Shown: one piece after another, positions 7,387 through 15,882 of the stretch
Position numbering within the stretch: the stretch's first letter is position 1
Layout of the letters: each line of letters begins with the position of its first letter
Assembly (NCBI RefSeq): GCF_035917415.1
Contig: NZ_CP109073.1
Coordinates: 558,001-622,000, forward strand
Length of the DNA: 64,000 nucleotides
From: Streptomyces sp. NBC_01803
GTDB taxonomy: Bacteria > Actinomycetota > Actinomycetes > Streptomycetales > Streptomycetaceae
Reading direction: 5' to 3'
Notes under the pieces: model-generated
Database searches by the model: none
The model's input: only the letters and a program-made list of their open reading frames with translations
What the model was told of the DNA's origin: nothing
Program-made: the position numbers and the translations under genes

Positions 7387-8981
7387 GTGCGGAACACCCC
7401 ATATCCGGTCGCGCCCTTGACCGGCGCGGAGTGGACGGCGGAGAGGGCCAGGCCGAGCACCGTGCGGGTGTCGCGAGGGTCGATGACGCCGTCGTCGTAG
7501 AGGCGCCCGGACATGAACGCGGCCAGTGACTCGTTCTCGATCTGGCTCTCGACATAGGCCCGCATCTGTCCGTCGGCGACCTCGTCGTAGACCTCGCCGC
7601 GCGCCTGGGCGGCCTGCCGGGAGACGATGGAGATGACGCCCGCGAGCTGGGCCGGGCCCATCACGGCGGACTTGGCGCCGGGCCAGGTGAACAGGAAGCG
7701 CGGCCCGAACGCCCGCCCGCACATGCCGTAGTTGCCCGCGCCGTAGGAGGCGCCCATGACCACGGTGAGGTGCGGGACGGCGGAGTTGGAAACCGCGTTG
7801 ATCATCATCGCGCCGTGCTTGATGATGCCGCCCTGCTCGAACTCCTTGCCCACCATGTAGCCGGTGGTGTTCTGGAGGAAGATCAGCGGCGTGTCCGCCT
7901 GGTTGGCGAGCTGGATGAACTGGGTGGCCTTCTGCGCCTCCTGGCTGAACAGCACGCCGCGCGCGTTGGCCAGGACGCCGACGGGATAGCCGTGCAGGCG
8001 GGCCCAGCCGGTGACCAGGCTGGTGCCGTACAGCGGCTTGAACTCGTCGAAGTCGGAGTCGTCCACGATCCGCGCGATCACCTCACGCGGGTCGAACGGC
8101 ACCTTGAGGTCGGTCGGCACGATCCCGGCCAGCTCGTCCTCGTCGTAACGGGGCGGCAGGACCTCGGGATACGGCGCCGGCCCGGCCTTGCGCCAGTTGA
8201 GGCGGGAGACGATATCGCGGCCGATGCGCAGCGCGTCCAACTCGTCGGCGGCCATGTGGTCGGCCAGGCCGGAGGTGCGGGCGTGCATCTCGGCGCCGCC
8301 GAGCGATTCGTCGTCGGCCTCCTCGCCGGTGGCCATCTTCACCAGGGGCGGCCCGGCGAGGAAGACCTTGGCCCGCTCCTTGACCATCACCACGTGGTCG
8401 GACATCCCGGGGATGTAGGCCCCGCCCGCCGTGGAGTTGCCGAACACCAGGGCGATGGTGGGGAGTCCGGCGGCGGAAGCGCGGGTCAGGTCGCGGAAGG
8501 TGCGCCCGCCGGGAATGAAGATCTCCTTCTGGCTGGGCAGATCGGCGCCGCCCGACTCGACCAGGTTGATCGACGGCATGCGGTTCTCGGCGGCGATCTC
8601 GGCGGCGCGGAACGCCTTGCGCAGCGTCCACGGGTTGCTCGCGCCGCCGCGCACGGACGGGTCGTTGGCCGTGATGACGCACTCGACGCCCGCGATGACG
8701 CCGATACCGGTGACCAGACTGGCGCCCACCGGGAAGTCGGTGCCCCAGGCGGCGAGAGTGGACAGTTCGAGGAACGGCGAGTCGGGGTCGATCAGCAGCT
8801 CGATGCGCTCACGGGGCAGCAGTTTGCCGCGCTTGTGGTGCCGCTCGGTGTACTTGGGGCCGCCGCCGGCGATGGCCTTGGCGTGTTCGGCGTCCAGATC
8901 GGTCAGCCGGGCGAGGGTCGCGGCCCGGTTCTCCTGGTAGTCCGCCGCGTTCGTGTCGAGGGCGGAACGCAGCGCGGTCAT
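7383..8981 (-). CDS. Acyl-CoA carboxylase beta subunit (carboxyltransferase)
   Basis: This 532-residue carboxyltransferase has the tandem crotonase-like halves of the family. The N-half has SNPWTLRKAFRAAEIAAENR and NLVESGGADLPSQ; the C-half has IFLQNTTGYMVGKEFEQGG and VVMGASYGAGNYGMCGRAF. GAGNYGMCGRAF is characteristic of methylcrotonyl-CoA and geranyl-CoA carboxylase beta chains rather than propionyl-CoA carboxylase. It moves the carboxyl group from biotin to the gamma carbon of an enoyl-CoA. It overlaps its biotin subunit and the upstream acyl-CoA dehydrogenase by 4 bases each, giving near-certain co-translation. Telling methylcrotonyl from geranyl specificity needs comparison of the acyl-pocket residues with characterised LiuB and AtuC proteins. 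Confidence 0.92.
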   Translation of the reverse strand: MTALRSALDTNAADYQENRAATLARLTDLDAEHAKAIAGGGPKYTERHHKRGKLLPRERIELLIDPDSPFLELSTLAAWGTDFPVGASLVTGIGVIAGVECVITANDPSVRGGASNPWTLRKAFRAAEIAAENRMPSINLVESGGADLPSQKEIFIPGGRTFRDLTRASAAGLPTIALVFGNSTAGGAYIPGMSDHVVMVKERAKVFLAGPPLVKMATGEEADDESLGGAEMHARTSGLADHMAADELDALRIGRDIVSRLNWRKAGPAPYPEVLPPRYDEDELAGIVPTDLKVPFDPREVIARIVDDSDFDEFKPLYGTSLVTGWARLHGYPVGVLANARGVLFSQEAQKATQFIQLANQADTPLIFLQNTTGYMVGKEFEQGGIIKHGAMMINAVSNSAVPHLTVVMGASYGAGNYGMCGRAFGPRFLFTWPGAKSAVMGPAQLAGVISIVSRQAAQARGEVYDEVADGQMRAYVESQIENESLAAFMSGRLYDDGVIDPRDTRTVLGLALSAVHSAPVKGATGYGVFRT

Positions 8982-10129
8982 GCGGTGAGCCCGAGTCGCT
9001 TGCCGGCCAGGCCGGTGAGGATCTCGGTGGTGCCGCCGCCGATACCGAGGATGCGCATGTCGCGGTACTGCCGTTCGACCTCGGTGCCGCGCATGTAGCC
9101 GATACCGCCGTGGAGTTGGACGGCCTGGTCGACCACCCAGGTGCCCGCCTCGACGGCGGTGTTCTTGGCGAAGCAGACCTCGGCGATCTGGTCGCCGTCG
9201 CCGGCCGCGACACGGCGGGCGACCTCACGGGTGTAGACGCGGGCGACGTCGACGCGCATGGCCATCTCGGTGAGCGTGTGGCGCACGGTCTGCCGGCTGA
9301 TCAGCGGGCGCCCGAACGTCTCGCGGGCACGGCACCACGCGACGGTGAGGTCGAGGGAGCGCTGCGCCGAGGCATACGCCTGGACGGCGAGGAGGAGCCG
9401 TTCCCCCACGAAGTTCCGCGCGATCTGGGCGAATCCGCCGCCCTCGGCGCCGACGAGATTGGCCGCCGGCACCCGCGCGTCGGCGAAGGACAGCTCGGCG
9501 GTGTCGGAGCAGTGCCAGCCCATCTTCTCCAGCGGGCGGGAGACGGTGAAGCCGGGCGTGCCCTTCTCGATCACCAGCAGCGACACGCCGCCCGTGCCCG
9601 GCTCGCCGGTCCGCACGGCGGTCGTCACGAAGTCGGCCCGCACGCCGGACGTGATGTACGTCTTGGCGCCGTTGACGACGTAGTGGTCGCCGTCGCGCTT
9701 GGCGGTGGTGCGGATGCCCGCGACGTCCGAGCCGCCGTCCGGCTCGGTGACGCCGAGCGAGCCGATCAGCTCGCCGGCCAGCGTGGGGCGCACCCAGCGG
9801 TCGATCTGCGCCGGGTCACCGGCCGCGACGAGGTGCGGCAGGGAGATGCCGGAGGTGAACAGGGCGGGGAAGACGCCGCCGGCGGCACCCGTGTAGTGCA
9901 GCTCCTCGCAGAGCGTCACCAGGTCGAGGACGTCACCGCCTCCGCCGCCGACGCTTTCGGGGAACGCCAGGCCGATCAGCCCGAGTCCGGCGGCACGGCG
10001 GTGCGCCGAGCGCGGCAGCTCCCCGGCCCGCTCCCAGGTGTCCTGGCGCGGCAGGATCTCGTCGGCGACGAAGCGCCGCACGGTGTCGCGCAGCGCCCGC
10101 CGTTCCGGCGTGGAGTAGGGATCACTCAC
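8978..10129 (-). CDS. Acyl-CoA dehydrogenase (second in operon)
   Basis: This 383-residue acyl-CoA dehydrogenase starts at GTG 10129 ([10 protein letters not shown]) inside the stop of the AtuA-like gene. It shows SLGVTEPDGGSDVAGIRTTA (about 124-143), GAKTYITSG, CRARETFGRPL and LHGGIGYMRGTEVERQYRD. As in its operon neighbour at 4151-5311, the EGT catalytic motif is absent (GGGTTEI). A glutamate lies at VGERLLLAVQ (Glu243), the isovaleryl-CoA dehydrogenase position. Two branched-type dehydrogenases in one operon suggest two oxidation steps, one before and one after carboxylation and chain shortening, as in citronellyl-CoA breakdown. Electrons would go to electron-transfer flavoprotein, not encoded here. 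Family certain, order of action inferred. Confidence 0.88.
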   Translation of the reverse strand: MSDPYSTPERRALRDTVRRFVADEILPRQDTWERAGELPRSAHRRAAGLGLIGLAFPESVGGGGGDVLDLVTLCEELHYTGAAGGVFPALFTSGISLPHLVAAGDPAQIDRWVRPTLAGELIGSLGVTEPDGGSDVAGIRTTAKRDGDHYVVNGAKTYITSGVRADFVTTAVRTGEPGTGGVSLLVIEKGTPGFTVSRPLEKMGWHCSDTAELSFADARVPAANLVGAEGGGFAQIARNFVGERLLLAVQAYASAQRSLDLTVAWCRARETFGRPLISRQTVRHTLTEMAMRVDVARVYTREVARRVAAGDGDQIAEVCFAKNTAVEAGTWVVDQAVQLHGGIGYMRGTEVERQYRDMRILGIGGGTTEILTGLAGKRLGLTA

Positions 10130-11826
10130 AGGAGGGCCTCCGGTATGTCGACATGACGGGAACGCAGCCACTCCCCGACCGCCTTGGCCTGGGGGTCGAA
10201 GCGGGCCTGGGAGGCGACGCCCTGGCCGAGCAGGCCGTCGACCACGAAGTTGAGCGCGCGCAGGTTGGGCAGCGGGTGCCGGGTGACGGGGAGCGGGGCG
10301 GTCTCGGGGAGCAGCCGGCGGAACTCCTCGACGGTGAGCATGTGCGCGAGCCAGCGCCACGCCTCGTCGGTGCGGGCCCAGACACCGACGTTGGCCGAGC
10401 CGCCCTTGTCGCCGCTGCGGGCGCCGACGACGGTGCCCAGCGGCATCCGGCGGCTCGGGCCGGACGGCGGTGGCGGCCCGGGCGGCGGCACATCGGTCAC
10501 CTCGGTCACCTCGGTCACCTCGGTCACCTCGCGGGTTTCGGACGGTGGTTCGATGACGCGGCGGCGCCCGTCGGGCAGCACGGCGAAGTGCTCGACCTCG
10601 CCGGCGTCCACATACGCGGCCTCGAACACGCCGTAGGGCGAGGCGGCGCCGGGCGGCGCCGTCACGTGGAAGCCGGGGTACCCCGCCAGCGCCAGCTCGA
10701 TCGCGGCGCCGCTGAACGCGCGGCCGATCGCCTTCGGGTCGCTGTCGCGGACCACGCAGCGCAGCACGGCGCTCGCCTCCTCCTGGACGGGGGCGTCGGC
10801 GCGGTCGCCGCGAGCGAGCGTCCACTCGGCGTCGAAGCCACCGAGCTGGGCCTTGACCAGCTCGGCCTTGGCCTCGATGTCCAGTCCGGTGAGGACGAAT
10901 TCGACCTGGTTGCGGAAGCCGCCGAGGCGGTTGCACCCGACCTTCAGGGTGGGCGGCGGGGCCTCGCCGCGCACGCCGCTGATCCGCACCCGGTCCGGCC
11001 CGTCATCGGTGAGCCGGATGGTGTCGAAGCGGGCGGTGACGTCGGGGCCGGCGTAACGGGAGCCGGTGATCTCGTAGAGGAGTTGGGCTGTGACGGTGCC
11101 GGTGGTGACGGCGCCACCGGTGCCCGGGTGCTTGGTGATGACGCTGCCGCCGTCCGCCTCCACCACGGCGATCGGGAAGCCGGGGCGGCGCAGGTCGGAG
11201 ATCTCGGTGAAGAAGGCGTAGTTGCCGCCGGTCGCCTGCGGTCCGCACTCGATGACGTGTCCGGCGACGACCGCGCCCGCCAGCGCGTCGTAGTCCTCGC
11301 GGCCCCAGCCGAAGTGGGCGGCGGCCGGGCCGACGACGAGAGAGGCGTCGGTGACCCGGCCGGTGACCACGATGTCGGCGCCCGCGTCCAGGCAGGCGGC
11401 GATGCCCCAGGCGCCGAGGTAGGCGTTGGCGGTCAGGGCGCCGTCCAGGCCGAGTTCGCCGGCGCGGGCGGTGAGGTCGTCGCCCTCGACATGGGCGACG
11501 CGCGCGGGCAGGCCGAGGCGTTCGGCGAGGTCGCGGATGGCGGCGGCGAGCCCGGCCGGGTTCAGCCCGCCGGCGTTGGTGACGATCTTCACGTCCCGGT
11601 CCAGGGCCGGTCCGAGGGTGGTCTCCAACTGGCGCAGGAAGGTCTTGGCGTATCCGGCGTCCGGGTCCTTCAGCCGGTCGCGGCCGAGGATGAGCATGGT
11701 CAGCTCGGCGAGATAGTCGCCGGTGAGGACGTCGAGTTCGCCGCCGGTGAGCATCTCCTGGAGCGCGGAGAACCGGTCGCCGTAGAAGCCGGAGGCGTTC
11801 CCGACGCGGAGCGGGGGCGGGGTCAT
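10126..11826 (-). CDS. atuA: AtuA family protein (acyclic terpene utilization; DUF1446)
   Basis: This 566-residue protein opens with [20 protein letters not shown], the conserved start of AtuA/DUF1446 proteins. It continues with [39 protein letters not shown] and [21 protein letters not shown], all family hallmarks. Between the DUF1446 body and a C-terminal AtuA-ferredoxin-like segment ([16 protein letters not shown]) is a low-complexity [17 protein letters not shown] linker from a 9-bp repeat near 10497-10530. AtuA is required for citronellol and geraniol use in Pseudomonas, but its biochemical reaction is not settled. Its presence is the main reason to read this operon as terpenoid or branched acyl-CoA catabolism. 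Overlaps on both sides show it is an integral operon member. Confidence 0.85.
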   Translation of the reverse strand: MTPPPLRVGNASGFYGDRFSALQEMLTGGELDVLTGDYLAELTMLILGRDRLKDPDAGYAKTFLRQLETTLGPALDRDVKIVTNAGGLNPAGLAAAIRDLAERLGLPARVAHVEGDDLTARAGELGLDGALTANAYLGAWGIAACLDAGADIVVTGRVTDASLVVGPAAAHFGWGREDYDALAGAVVAGHVIECGPQATGGNYAFFTEISDLRRPGFPIAVVEADGGSVITKHPGTGGAVTTGTVTAQLLYEITGSRYAGPDVTARFDTIRLTDDGPDRVRISGVRGEAPPPTLKVGCNRLGGFRNQVEFVLTGLDIEAKAELVKAQLGGFDAEWTLARGDRADAPVQEEASAVLRCVVRDSDPKAIGRAFSGAAIELALAGYPGFHVTAPPGAASPYGVFEAAYVDAGEVEHFAVLPDGRRRVIEPPSETREVTEVTEVTEVTDVPPPGPPPPSGPSRRMPLGTVVGARSGDKGGSANVGVWARTDEAWRWLAHMLTVEEFRRLLPETAPLPVTRHPLPNLRALNFVVDGLLGQGVASQARFDPQAKAVGEWLRSRHVDIPEALL

Positions 11827-12605
11827 GCGAACTCCCCGGGGGCGCGGCCGGCTCCGGGCGGGCCGGCGAACGCCTGGGCGATGCCCAGCCAGGCGTCGGC
11901 GTCCGGCCCCTCGGCCGTGACGGCGAGGTCGGCGCGGTGGCGTCGCTGGGTGACCAGGAGGCAGAAGTCGAGCGCGGGTCCGGTGACACGTTGTCCGGCG
12001 TCGGCCGGGCCCCACGTCCACACCTCGCCGGCGGGACCGGTCAGTTCGACGCGGAACGGCCGCTCGGGCGGCGTGCGGCCGTTGACCCGGTAGGCGAAGT
12101 CGCGGGCGCGGACGCCGATATGGGCGATGTTGCGGAGCCGGGCGGTGGGCTCGCGGTGCACGCCGAGGGCGTCCGCGACGTCCTGGCCGTGCGCCCAGGT
12201 CTCCATCAGCCGGGCGGTCGCCATCGAGGTGGCGCTCATCGGCGGCCCGAACCACGGCAGTCTCGTGCCGTCGGGCACGGCGGCCAGCGCTCCGGCGAGG
12301 GCGGCCCGGCGCTCGCGCCAGTGGGCCAGTAGGTCGGGGCGGGCGGCGCCGCGCTCGGCGGCGCGGTCGATGTAGCCGTCGAGCCGGGTCATGGCCCGGT
12401 CCAGCGCGGCCTTGAACTCGGCGTCGTCCGTGGCCGCCAGCAGCGCCATGCTGTCGGTCCAGGCCAGATGCGCGATCTGGTGGGCGATGCTCCAGCCGGG
12501 GGCCGGGGTGGGCGTCCGCCAGACCTCGGGCGGCAGGTCGCGCACGACGCGGTCGAGCGCGTCCCCCTCCGCTTCGAGGTCGGCCAGCACTGCGGTATCC
12601 GTCAC
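11823..12605 (-). CDS. TIGR03084-type DinB/maleylpyruvate-isomerase-fold protein
   Basis: This is the first gene of the operon; GTG 12605 ([10 protein letters not shown]) is chosen as the start because it lies just downstream of the palindromic promoter region. The 260-residue product has an N-terminal four-helix DinB/mycothiol-dependent maleylpyruvate isomerase-like domain. It includes [20 protein letters not shown] with histidines spaced for metal binding, then [15 protein letters not shown] carrying another histidine. This matches my memory of the TIGR03084 family, which accompanies AtuA and acyl-CoA carboxylase genes in actinomycetes. The reaction is unknown; the metal site and relatives suggest thiol- or metal-dependent chemistry. 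Its stop overlaps the AtuA start. Confidence 0.75.
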   Translation of the reverse strand: MTDTAVLADLEAEGDALDRVVRDLPPEVWRTPTPAPGWSIAHQIAHLAWTDSMALLAATDDAEFKAALDRAMTRLDGYIDRAAERGAARPDLLAHWRERRAALAGALAAVPDGTRLPWFGPPMSATSMATARLMETWAHGQDVADALGVHREPTARLRNIAHIGVRARDFAYRVNGRTPPERPFRVELTGPAGEVWTWGPADAGQRVTGPALDFCLLVTQRRHRADLAVTAEGPDADAWLGIAQAFAGPPGAGRAPGEFA

Positions 12606-12631
12606 GGCAGGAACGGTGCCACGGGCCCAGC

Positions 12632-12657
12632 AAAAAATCAATGATGCTTGCTTTTTT
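12632..12657. promoter_or_regulatory. 26-bp palindrome, candidate TetR operator
   Basis: The sequence follows the pattern A6-N-CAA-NN-AT-NN-TTG-N-T6 and pairs at 10 of 13 dyad positions. It is far more AT-rich than its surroundings. It lies 26-52 bases upstream of the first catabolic-operon start (12605) and 74-100 bases upstream of the divergent PPOX gene (12732). The CAAnnATnnTTG core resembles TetR-type operators, and a tetR gene ends the operon. Binding itself is inferred. Confidence 0.65.
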
Positions 12658-12731
12658 ATCCACCGCGAACGAAACGCCGGCCGGGGGTCTCCCCTTGACC
12701 CCAACCGCGGTGGACGTCGCAGGCTCGTCAC

Positions 12732-13136
12732 ATGTCTCTCACCAGTGCCGAACAGGACCTCGTGGCGAAGGAACAGCCCGGTCGGCTCGCGACAGTGGCG
12801 CCGGAGGGCAGCCCGCAGAACAAGCCCGCCGGATTCCGCTACGACGCCGGGCTCGGAGGGATCCACATCTACGGCTTCGGGAGGGAGACGTCCGCGACGT
12901 ACCGCGACATCCAGGTCAATCCGCGGGTCTCGTTCGTCATCGACGGCACCGTCCCCGGCGCGGAGGGCGCGGCGGGCGTCCGCTTCCTGGAGATCCGCGG
13001 CCACGCCGAACCCGCCGCGGACCCCGCCGGGCCGGACGGCCACCAGAGCCGGCACTTCATCCGCGTCCGTCCCCGCCGGATGATCAGCTGGAACGTGGAC
13101 CCGGCCGAGCCCGGCATGCGCTCCCGCGACGTCTGA
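12732..13136 (+). CDS. PPOX-class (F420/FMN split-barrel) oxidoreductase-like protein
   Basis: This 134-residue split-barrel protein reads [26 protein letters not shown] and so on, the beginning of small PPOX proteins. Central [16 protein letters not shown] and terminal [12 protein letters not shown] match the actinomycete F420-dependent subgroup. Such enzymes reduce or bind small quinone- or heme-type molecules with F420 or flavin. No substrate can be named. It is divergent from the catabolic operon and shares its 126-bp upstream region, including the palindrome, so it may be under the same control. It ends just before a strong hairpin at 13290-13322. Confidence 0.8.
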   Translation: MSLTSAEQDLVAKEQPGRLATVAPEGSPQNKPAGFRYDAGLGGIHIYGFGRETSATYRDIQVNPRVSFVIDGTVPGAEGAAGVRFLEIRGHAEPAADPAGPDGHQSRHFIRVRPRRMISWNVDPAEPGMRSRDV

Positions 13137-13421
13137 GGTCGCGCGCCATCCGCTCGGTGCGACATCGGCCGCACGCGCCACGCGGTCCCCGACACCGGCC
13201 GCGTCGAGGTCGGCGGCCAGCTCCTCCAGCGGCCACAGCGGGTAGGGGCCGGTATCGAACCCGAGCGGCCAGTCGTGCCGGTCAGGGAAGGGGCTCCGCC
13301 CACGGAAGGTGGGCGGAGCCCCCCGTAACGGCCAGGAGACGCCGTTACGTCGGAAAGCGACCGGAGAAGCGGTCACCATGGGGCGTCATTTCCCCCCGGA
13401 TGACGGGTGACCCCCGGACGC
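13137..13421. other. Convergent intergenic region with possible gene remnant
   Basis: This lies between the PPOX gene (plus) and the lectin gene (minus). On the minus strand, about 13137-13285 reads as roughly 50 coding-like codons with high third-position GC (including [20 protein letters not shown]) but with no start codon, ribosome-binding site or recognised domain. It may be the decayed end of a lost gene. The rest is the hairpin at 13290-13322 and unremarkable sequence. Confidence 0.3.
13290..13322. terminator. Bidirectional hairpin terminator
   Basis: A perfect 14-bp stem (GGGGCTCCGCCCAC with its complement) closes a 5-base loop between two convergent genes. There is no T-run, as is usual for Streptomyces terminators. 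It should end transcription of the PPOX gene from the left and the lectin gene from the right. Confidence 0.8.
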
Positions 13422-13868
13422 TCAGGTGCAGTACGGCGTCAGGGCTGTGTCACCGACCCAGACCTGGCCGTGGTAGTTGATGTTGGTGTTCGTCCCGCCC
13501 GTGCCCGCCGTGTTGCTGGACCACACCGGGCGGTAGTCACCGTTGTAGATGACCAGGTTCCCGTCCTGCTGGTACTCGACGAACGCGCCGCCGCTGCCCT
13601 GGGTGTTGGAGGCCCAGCAGACCCTGGTCTCCACCGGACCGTAGGAGTAGAGCACCAGGTTCCCGTCGCTCTGCATGACGAGCTCGGCGTTGTTGTAGCC
13701 GGCCACCTCCCGCCAGATGCGCTGGCCGTGGTACAGCCGCTCCCCCTTGTTCAGGTAGTCCGAGCCGGCGCCCGCCTCGGCGGGCGTGCCGACGACGACG
13801 GTCAGGCCCAGGGCCAGGCCGAGCGCGGCCAACAGGCCGACGGATCTGGTCAGGTAACCGGCGATCAT
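13422..13868 (-). CDS. Secreted bulb-type (D-mannose-binding) lectin domain protein
   Basis: ATG 13868 follows GGGGAGGAAA at a workable spacing and gives 148 residues. The first 32 or so form a signal peptide: a short n-region with one arginine, the hydrophobic core VGLLAALGLALGLTVVVG, and TPAEA before the cut. The mature part is one B-lectin (GNA-like) domain with two mannose-binding motifs, QSDGNLVLY (66-74) and QQDGNLVIY (100-108). A third repeat, around NYHGQVWVG, has lost the motif. Two cysteines (Cys84, Cys147) could form a disulfide. It is probably an extracellular sugar-binding protein of unknown purpose. It is divergent from a LysR gene 267 bases away. Confidence 0.85.
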   Translation of the reverse strand: MIAGYLTRSVGLLAALGLALGLTVVVGTPAEAGAGSDYLNKGERLYHGQRIWREVAGYNNAELVMQSDGNLVLYSYGPVETRVCWASNTQGSGGAFVEYQQDGNLVIYNGDYRPVWSSNTAGTGGTNTNINYHGQVWVGDTALTPYCT

Positions 13869-14135
13869 GAGACGTTTTCCTCCCCTTCGGTACGCGCTGA
13901 CACACGTACGACTGAGCTGTCCGGATCGCCGATCAGGGCGATGGCCCGACGACCGTGAGCACCGCTCCCACTGGCGAATCGGGAACGGCCCGAGGGCGGC
14001 ATCGTCCCGGCACCGACCCGGCGGGCGCTGCGCCATGTTCAGCGCACTCCCGTGCCCTGATCCTGCACGGATCCCCCACCCGGCCGGAACCCCACGGGCC
14101 ATGGTCTTCACGAGCGGATCGATAACCTGGGATCT

Positions 14136-15119
14136 ATGACCGACGACGCGGGAGCAAAGTCAGTCCCGGCGGATCCGGACGCCCGCCGCGAGCCCAGCCC
14201 CCATCAGCTGAGGCTGTTCCTGATGCTCGCCGAGGAGCTGCACTTCGGCCGCGCCGCCGCGCGGCTGTTCATGACGCAGCCCGCCCTCAGCCAGCAGATC
14301 CGTGCCCTGGAGACGCGGCTCGGGGTGCCTCTCGTCGACCGTTCCAGTCGCGCGGTGGTCCTCACCCCGGCGGGTCTGGCCCTGCTTCCCGAGGCCCAGG
14401 CGATCGTGGACGCGCTGGCCCGGCTGCGCCGCCGCGCCGATGGCCACGCCCGGGAGATCCGCGGCCACCTGGTGATCGGCTTCGTCGGCGCCGAGTCCGC
14501 CATGCCCCACACCCACGCCGTCCTGACCGCGCTGTACAGCCGTCACCCCCGGATCACCGTCGAGATGCGCCTGCTCGATCTCGCCGACCACATCGAGGCA
14601 CTGCTCAACGGCGACGTCGACGCGGCGTTCCTGCGGCCTCCGTTCCCGCCCGGCATCCAGTCCCTGCACCTGGCGACCGAGCCCCGCGTGGCCTGCCTGC
14701 CCGCCGGTGACCCGCTGGCGACCGGCGCGCCGATCACCCTCGCCCAGCTCGCCGACCACGCCGTGGTGGGCCTCCCCGCCCGTACACCGCGCCCGTGGCG
14801 GGACTTCTGGGCCGTCGACCCCCGCCCGGACGGGACACCCGCGCGGTTCGGACCGGTGGCGACGGACGTCGAGGCCCTGCTGCACGTGGTCGCCGGCGGC
14901 CTGGCCATGGCCTTCCTGCCCGCCTCGGCCCGCCGGCTCTTCCCCCGGCCCGGCGTCGCCTACGTGGACGTGTCCGACGTCTCCCCGTGCACCTCGGCGC
15001 TCGCCTGGGCCCCCCACAGGCGTTCCCATCCGGCCGTCGCCGCCCTGCGCGAGGCGGCCCGCGTCGCGCTGCGGGCCGCCCCCGGGGCGCCGCCCGCCCC
15101 ACGGCCGGTCGCACTGTGA
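14136..15119 (+). CDS. LysR-family transcriptional regulator
   Basis: This 327-residue regulator has a winged helix-turn-helix at about 22-80, including LRLFLMLAEELHFGRAAARL and PALSQQIRALETRLGVPLV. A periplasmic-binding-protein-like effector domain follows (about 110-315), starting GHLVIGFVGAESAMP. The N-terminus carries some 20 extra residues before the usual LysR start. It is divergent from the lectin gene, so that gene and itself are the likeliest targets. It ends upstream of the convergent VOC gene. Family assignment is firm; the ligand is unknown. Confidence 0.9.
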   Translation: MTDDAGAKSVPADPDARREPSPHQLRLFLMLAEELHFGRAAARLFMTQPALSQQIRALETRLGVPLVDRSSRAVVLTPAGLALLPEAQAIVDALARLRRRADGHAREIRGHLVIGFVGAESAMPHTHAVLTALYSRHPRITVEMRLLDLADHIEALLNGDVDAAFLRPPFPPGIQSLHLATEPRVACLPAGDPLATGAPITLAQLADHAVVGLPARTPRPWRDFWAVDPRPDGTPARFGPVATDVEALLHVVAGGLAMAFLPASARRLFPRPGVAYVDVSDVSPCTSALAWAPHRRSHPAVAALREAARVALRAAPGAPPAPRPVAL

Positions 15120-15399
15120 CTCCCGCCTACTGAAGGCCAGTTGAGCCACCCCACGGCTTGCCGCACCCAGCGCCAACGGCCTCGTCGTCGGATACCCAAG
15201 CACGCGGAGGAGCAAGCCGCGCCGTCCGGCGGACCTGGGTCTCATGGGGGACCTCCGAGGCTGTCTATGCGAGGAGAGCCCGCCGTCTTTGGTGCATGCA
15301 TGACATGCCCCACAAGAGGGCGTCCGCGCCCACCTTCCCACCGCCCCGGACCGGACCGGACTCCGGACCGAGCCCCGGACCGGGGCGGATCCGCCCCGT
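15120..15399. other. Convergent intergenic region, no gene seen
   Basis: This is the region between the LysR gene and the VOC gene. It holds a run of irregular CCGGAC repeats (about 15345-15382) and the hairpin at 15382-15397. No open frame with coding character and a ribosome-binding site was found. Confidence 0.6.
15382..15397. terminator. GC-rich palindrome before VOC gene stop
   Basis: A perfect 16-bp palindrome, GGGGCGGATCCGCCCC, sits 3 bases beyond the VOC stop codon and between convergent genes. It can form a 6-bp stem with a GATC loop. It is a likely terminator, though the stem is short. Confidence 0.55.
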
Positions 15400-15882
15400 T
15401 CACCCGGCCGCGGCGGCGTCCAGCAAGCCCTGGATCTCGATCTTCTTCATCCCGAGCATGGCCGACATCACCCGGCTCGCCTTGGCTTTGTCGGGGTCGC
15501 CGATCAGCTCGTGCAGCGCCCGGGGCACGATCTGCCAGGACAGGCCGAACCGGTCCTTCAGCCACCCGCAGGGCCCCTCCTCACCGCCGCCCTCGGTGAG
15601 CTTCGCCCACAGCGTGTCGACCTCTTCCTGGTCCGCGCAGTCCACCGACAGCGAGATGGCCTCGGTGAACGAGAACTCCGGCCCACCGTTGAGCGCGATG
15701 AACCGCTGCCCCGGGAGCTCGAAGGTGATGGTCATGACCGAGTCCACCGGGCCGGGCCCGGCCTCGCCGTACCGCTGGATGTCGATCACCCGCGCGTCGT
15801 CGAAGACGGAGGTGTAGAGCTCGACCGCCTCCTCAGCCTGGTTGTTGAACCACAGGAACGTCGTGATCTTCTGCTGCCCCAT
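15400..15882 (-). CDS. VOC/PhnB-like protein (glyoxalase superfamily)
   Basis: This 160-residue protein starts MGQQKITTFLWFNNQAEEAV at ATG 15882. It matches the PhnB/3-demethylubiquinone-9 methyltransferase-like branch of the vicinal-oxygen-chelate superfamily: ALNGGPEFSFTEAISLSVDC and GWLKDRFGLSWQIVPRALHE are its conserved blocks. These proteins are small metal- or substrate-binding dimers; most in this branch have no proven reaction. It appears to be a single-gene unit with its own terminator and about 0.9 kb without a gene upstream. Confidence 0.85.
   Translation of the reverse strand: MGQQKITTFLWFNNQAEEAVELYTSVFDDARVIDIQRYGEAGPGPVDSVMTITFELPGQRFIALNGGPEFSFTEAISLSVDCADQEEVDTLWAKLTEGGGEEGPCGWLKDRFGLSWQIVPRALHELIGDPDKAKASRVMSAMLGMKKIEIQGLLDAAAAG

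Noticed and set aside
5353..7500. Plus-strand frame of 715 codons opposite the biotin carboxylase gene
   Set aside because: Opposite a gene with intact biotin carboxylase and biotinyl motifs; low-complexity translation.
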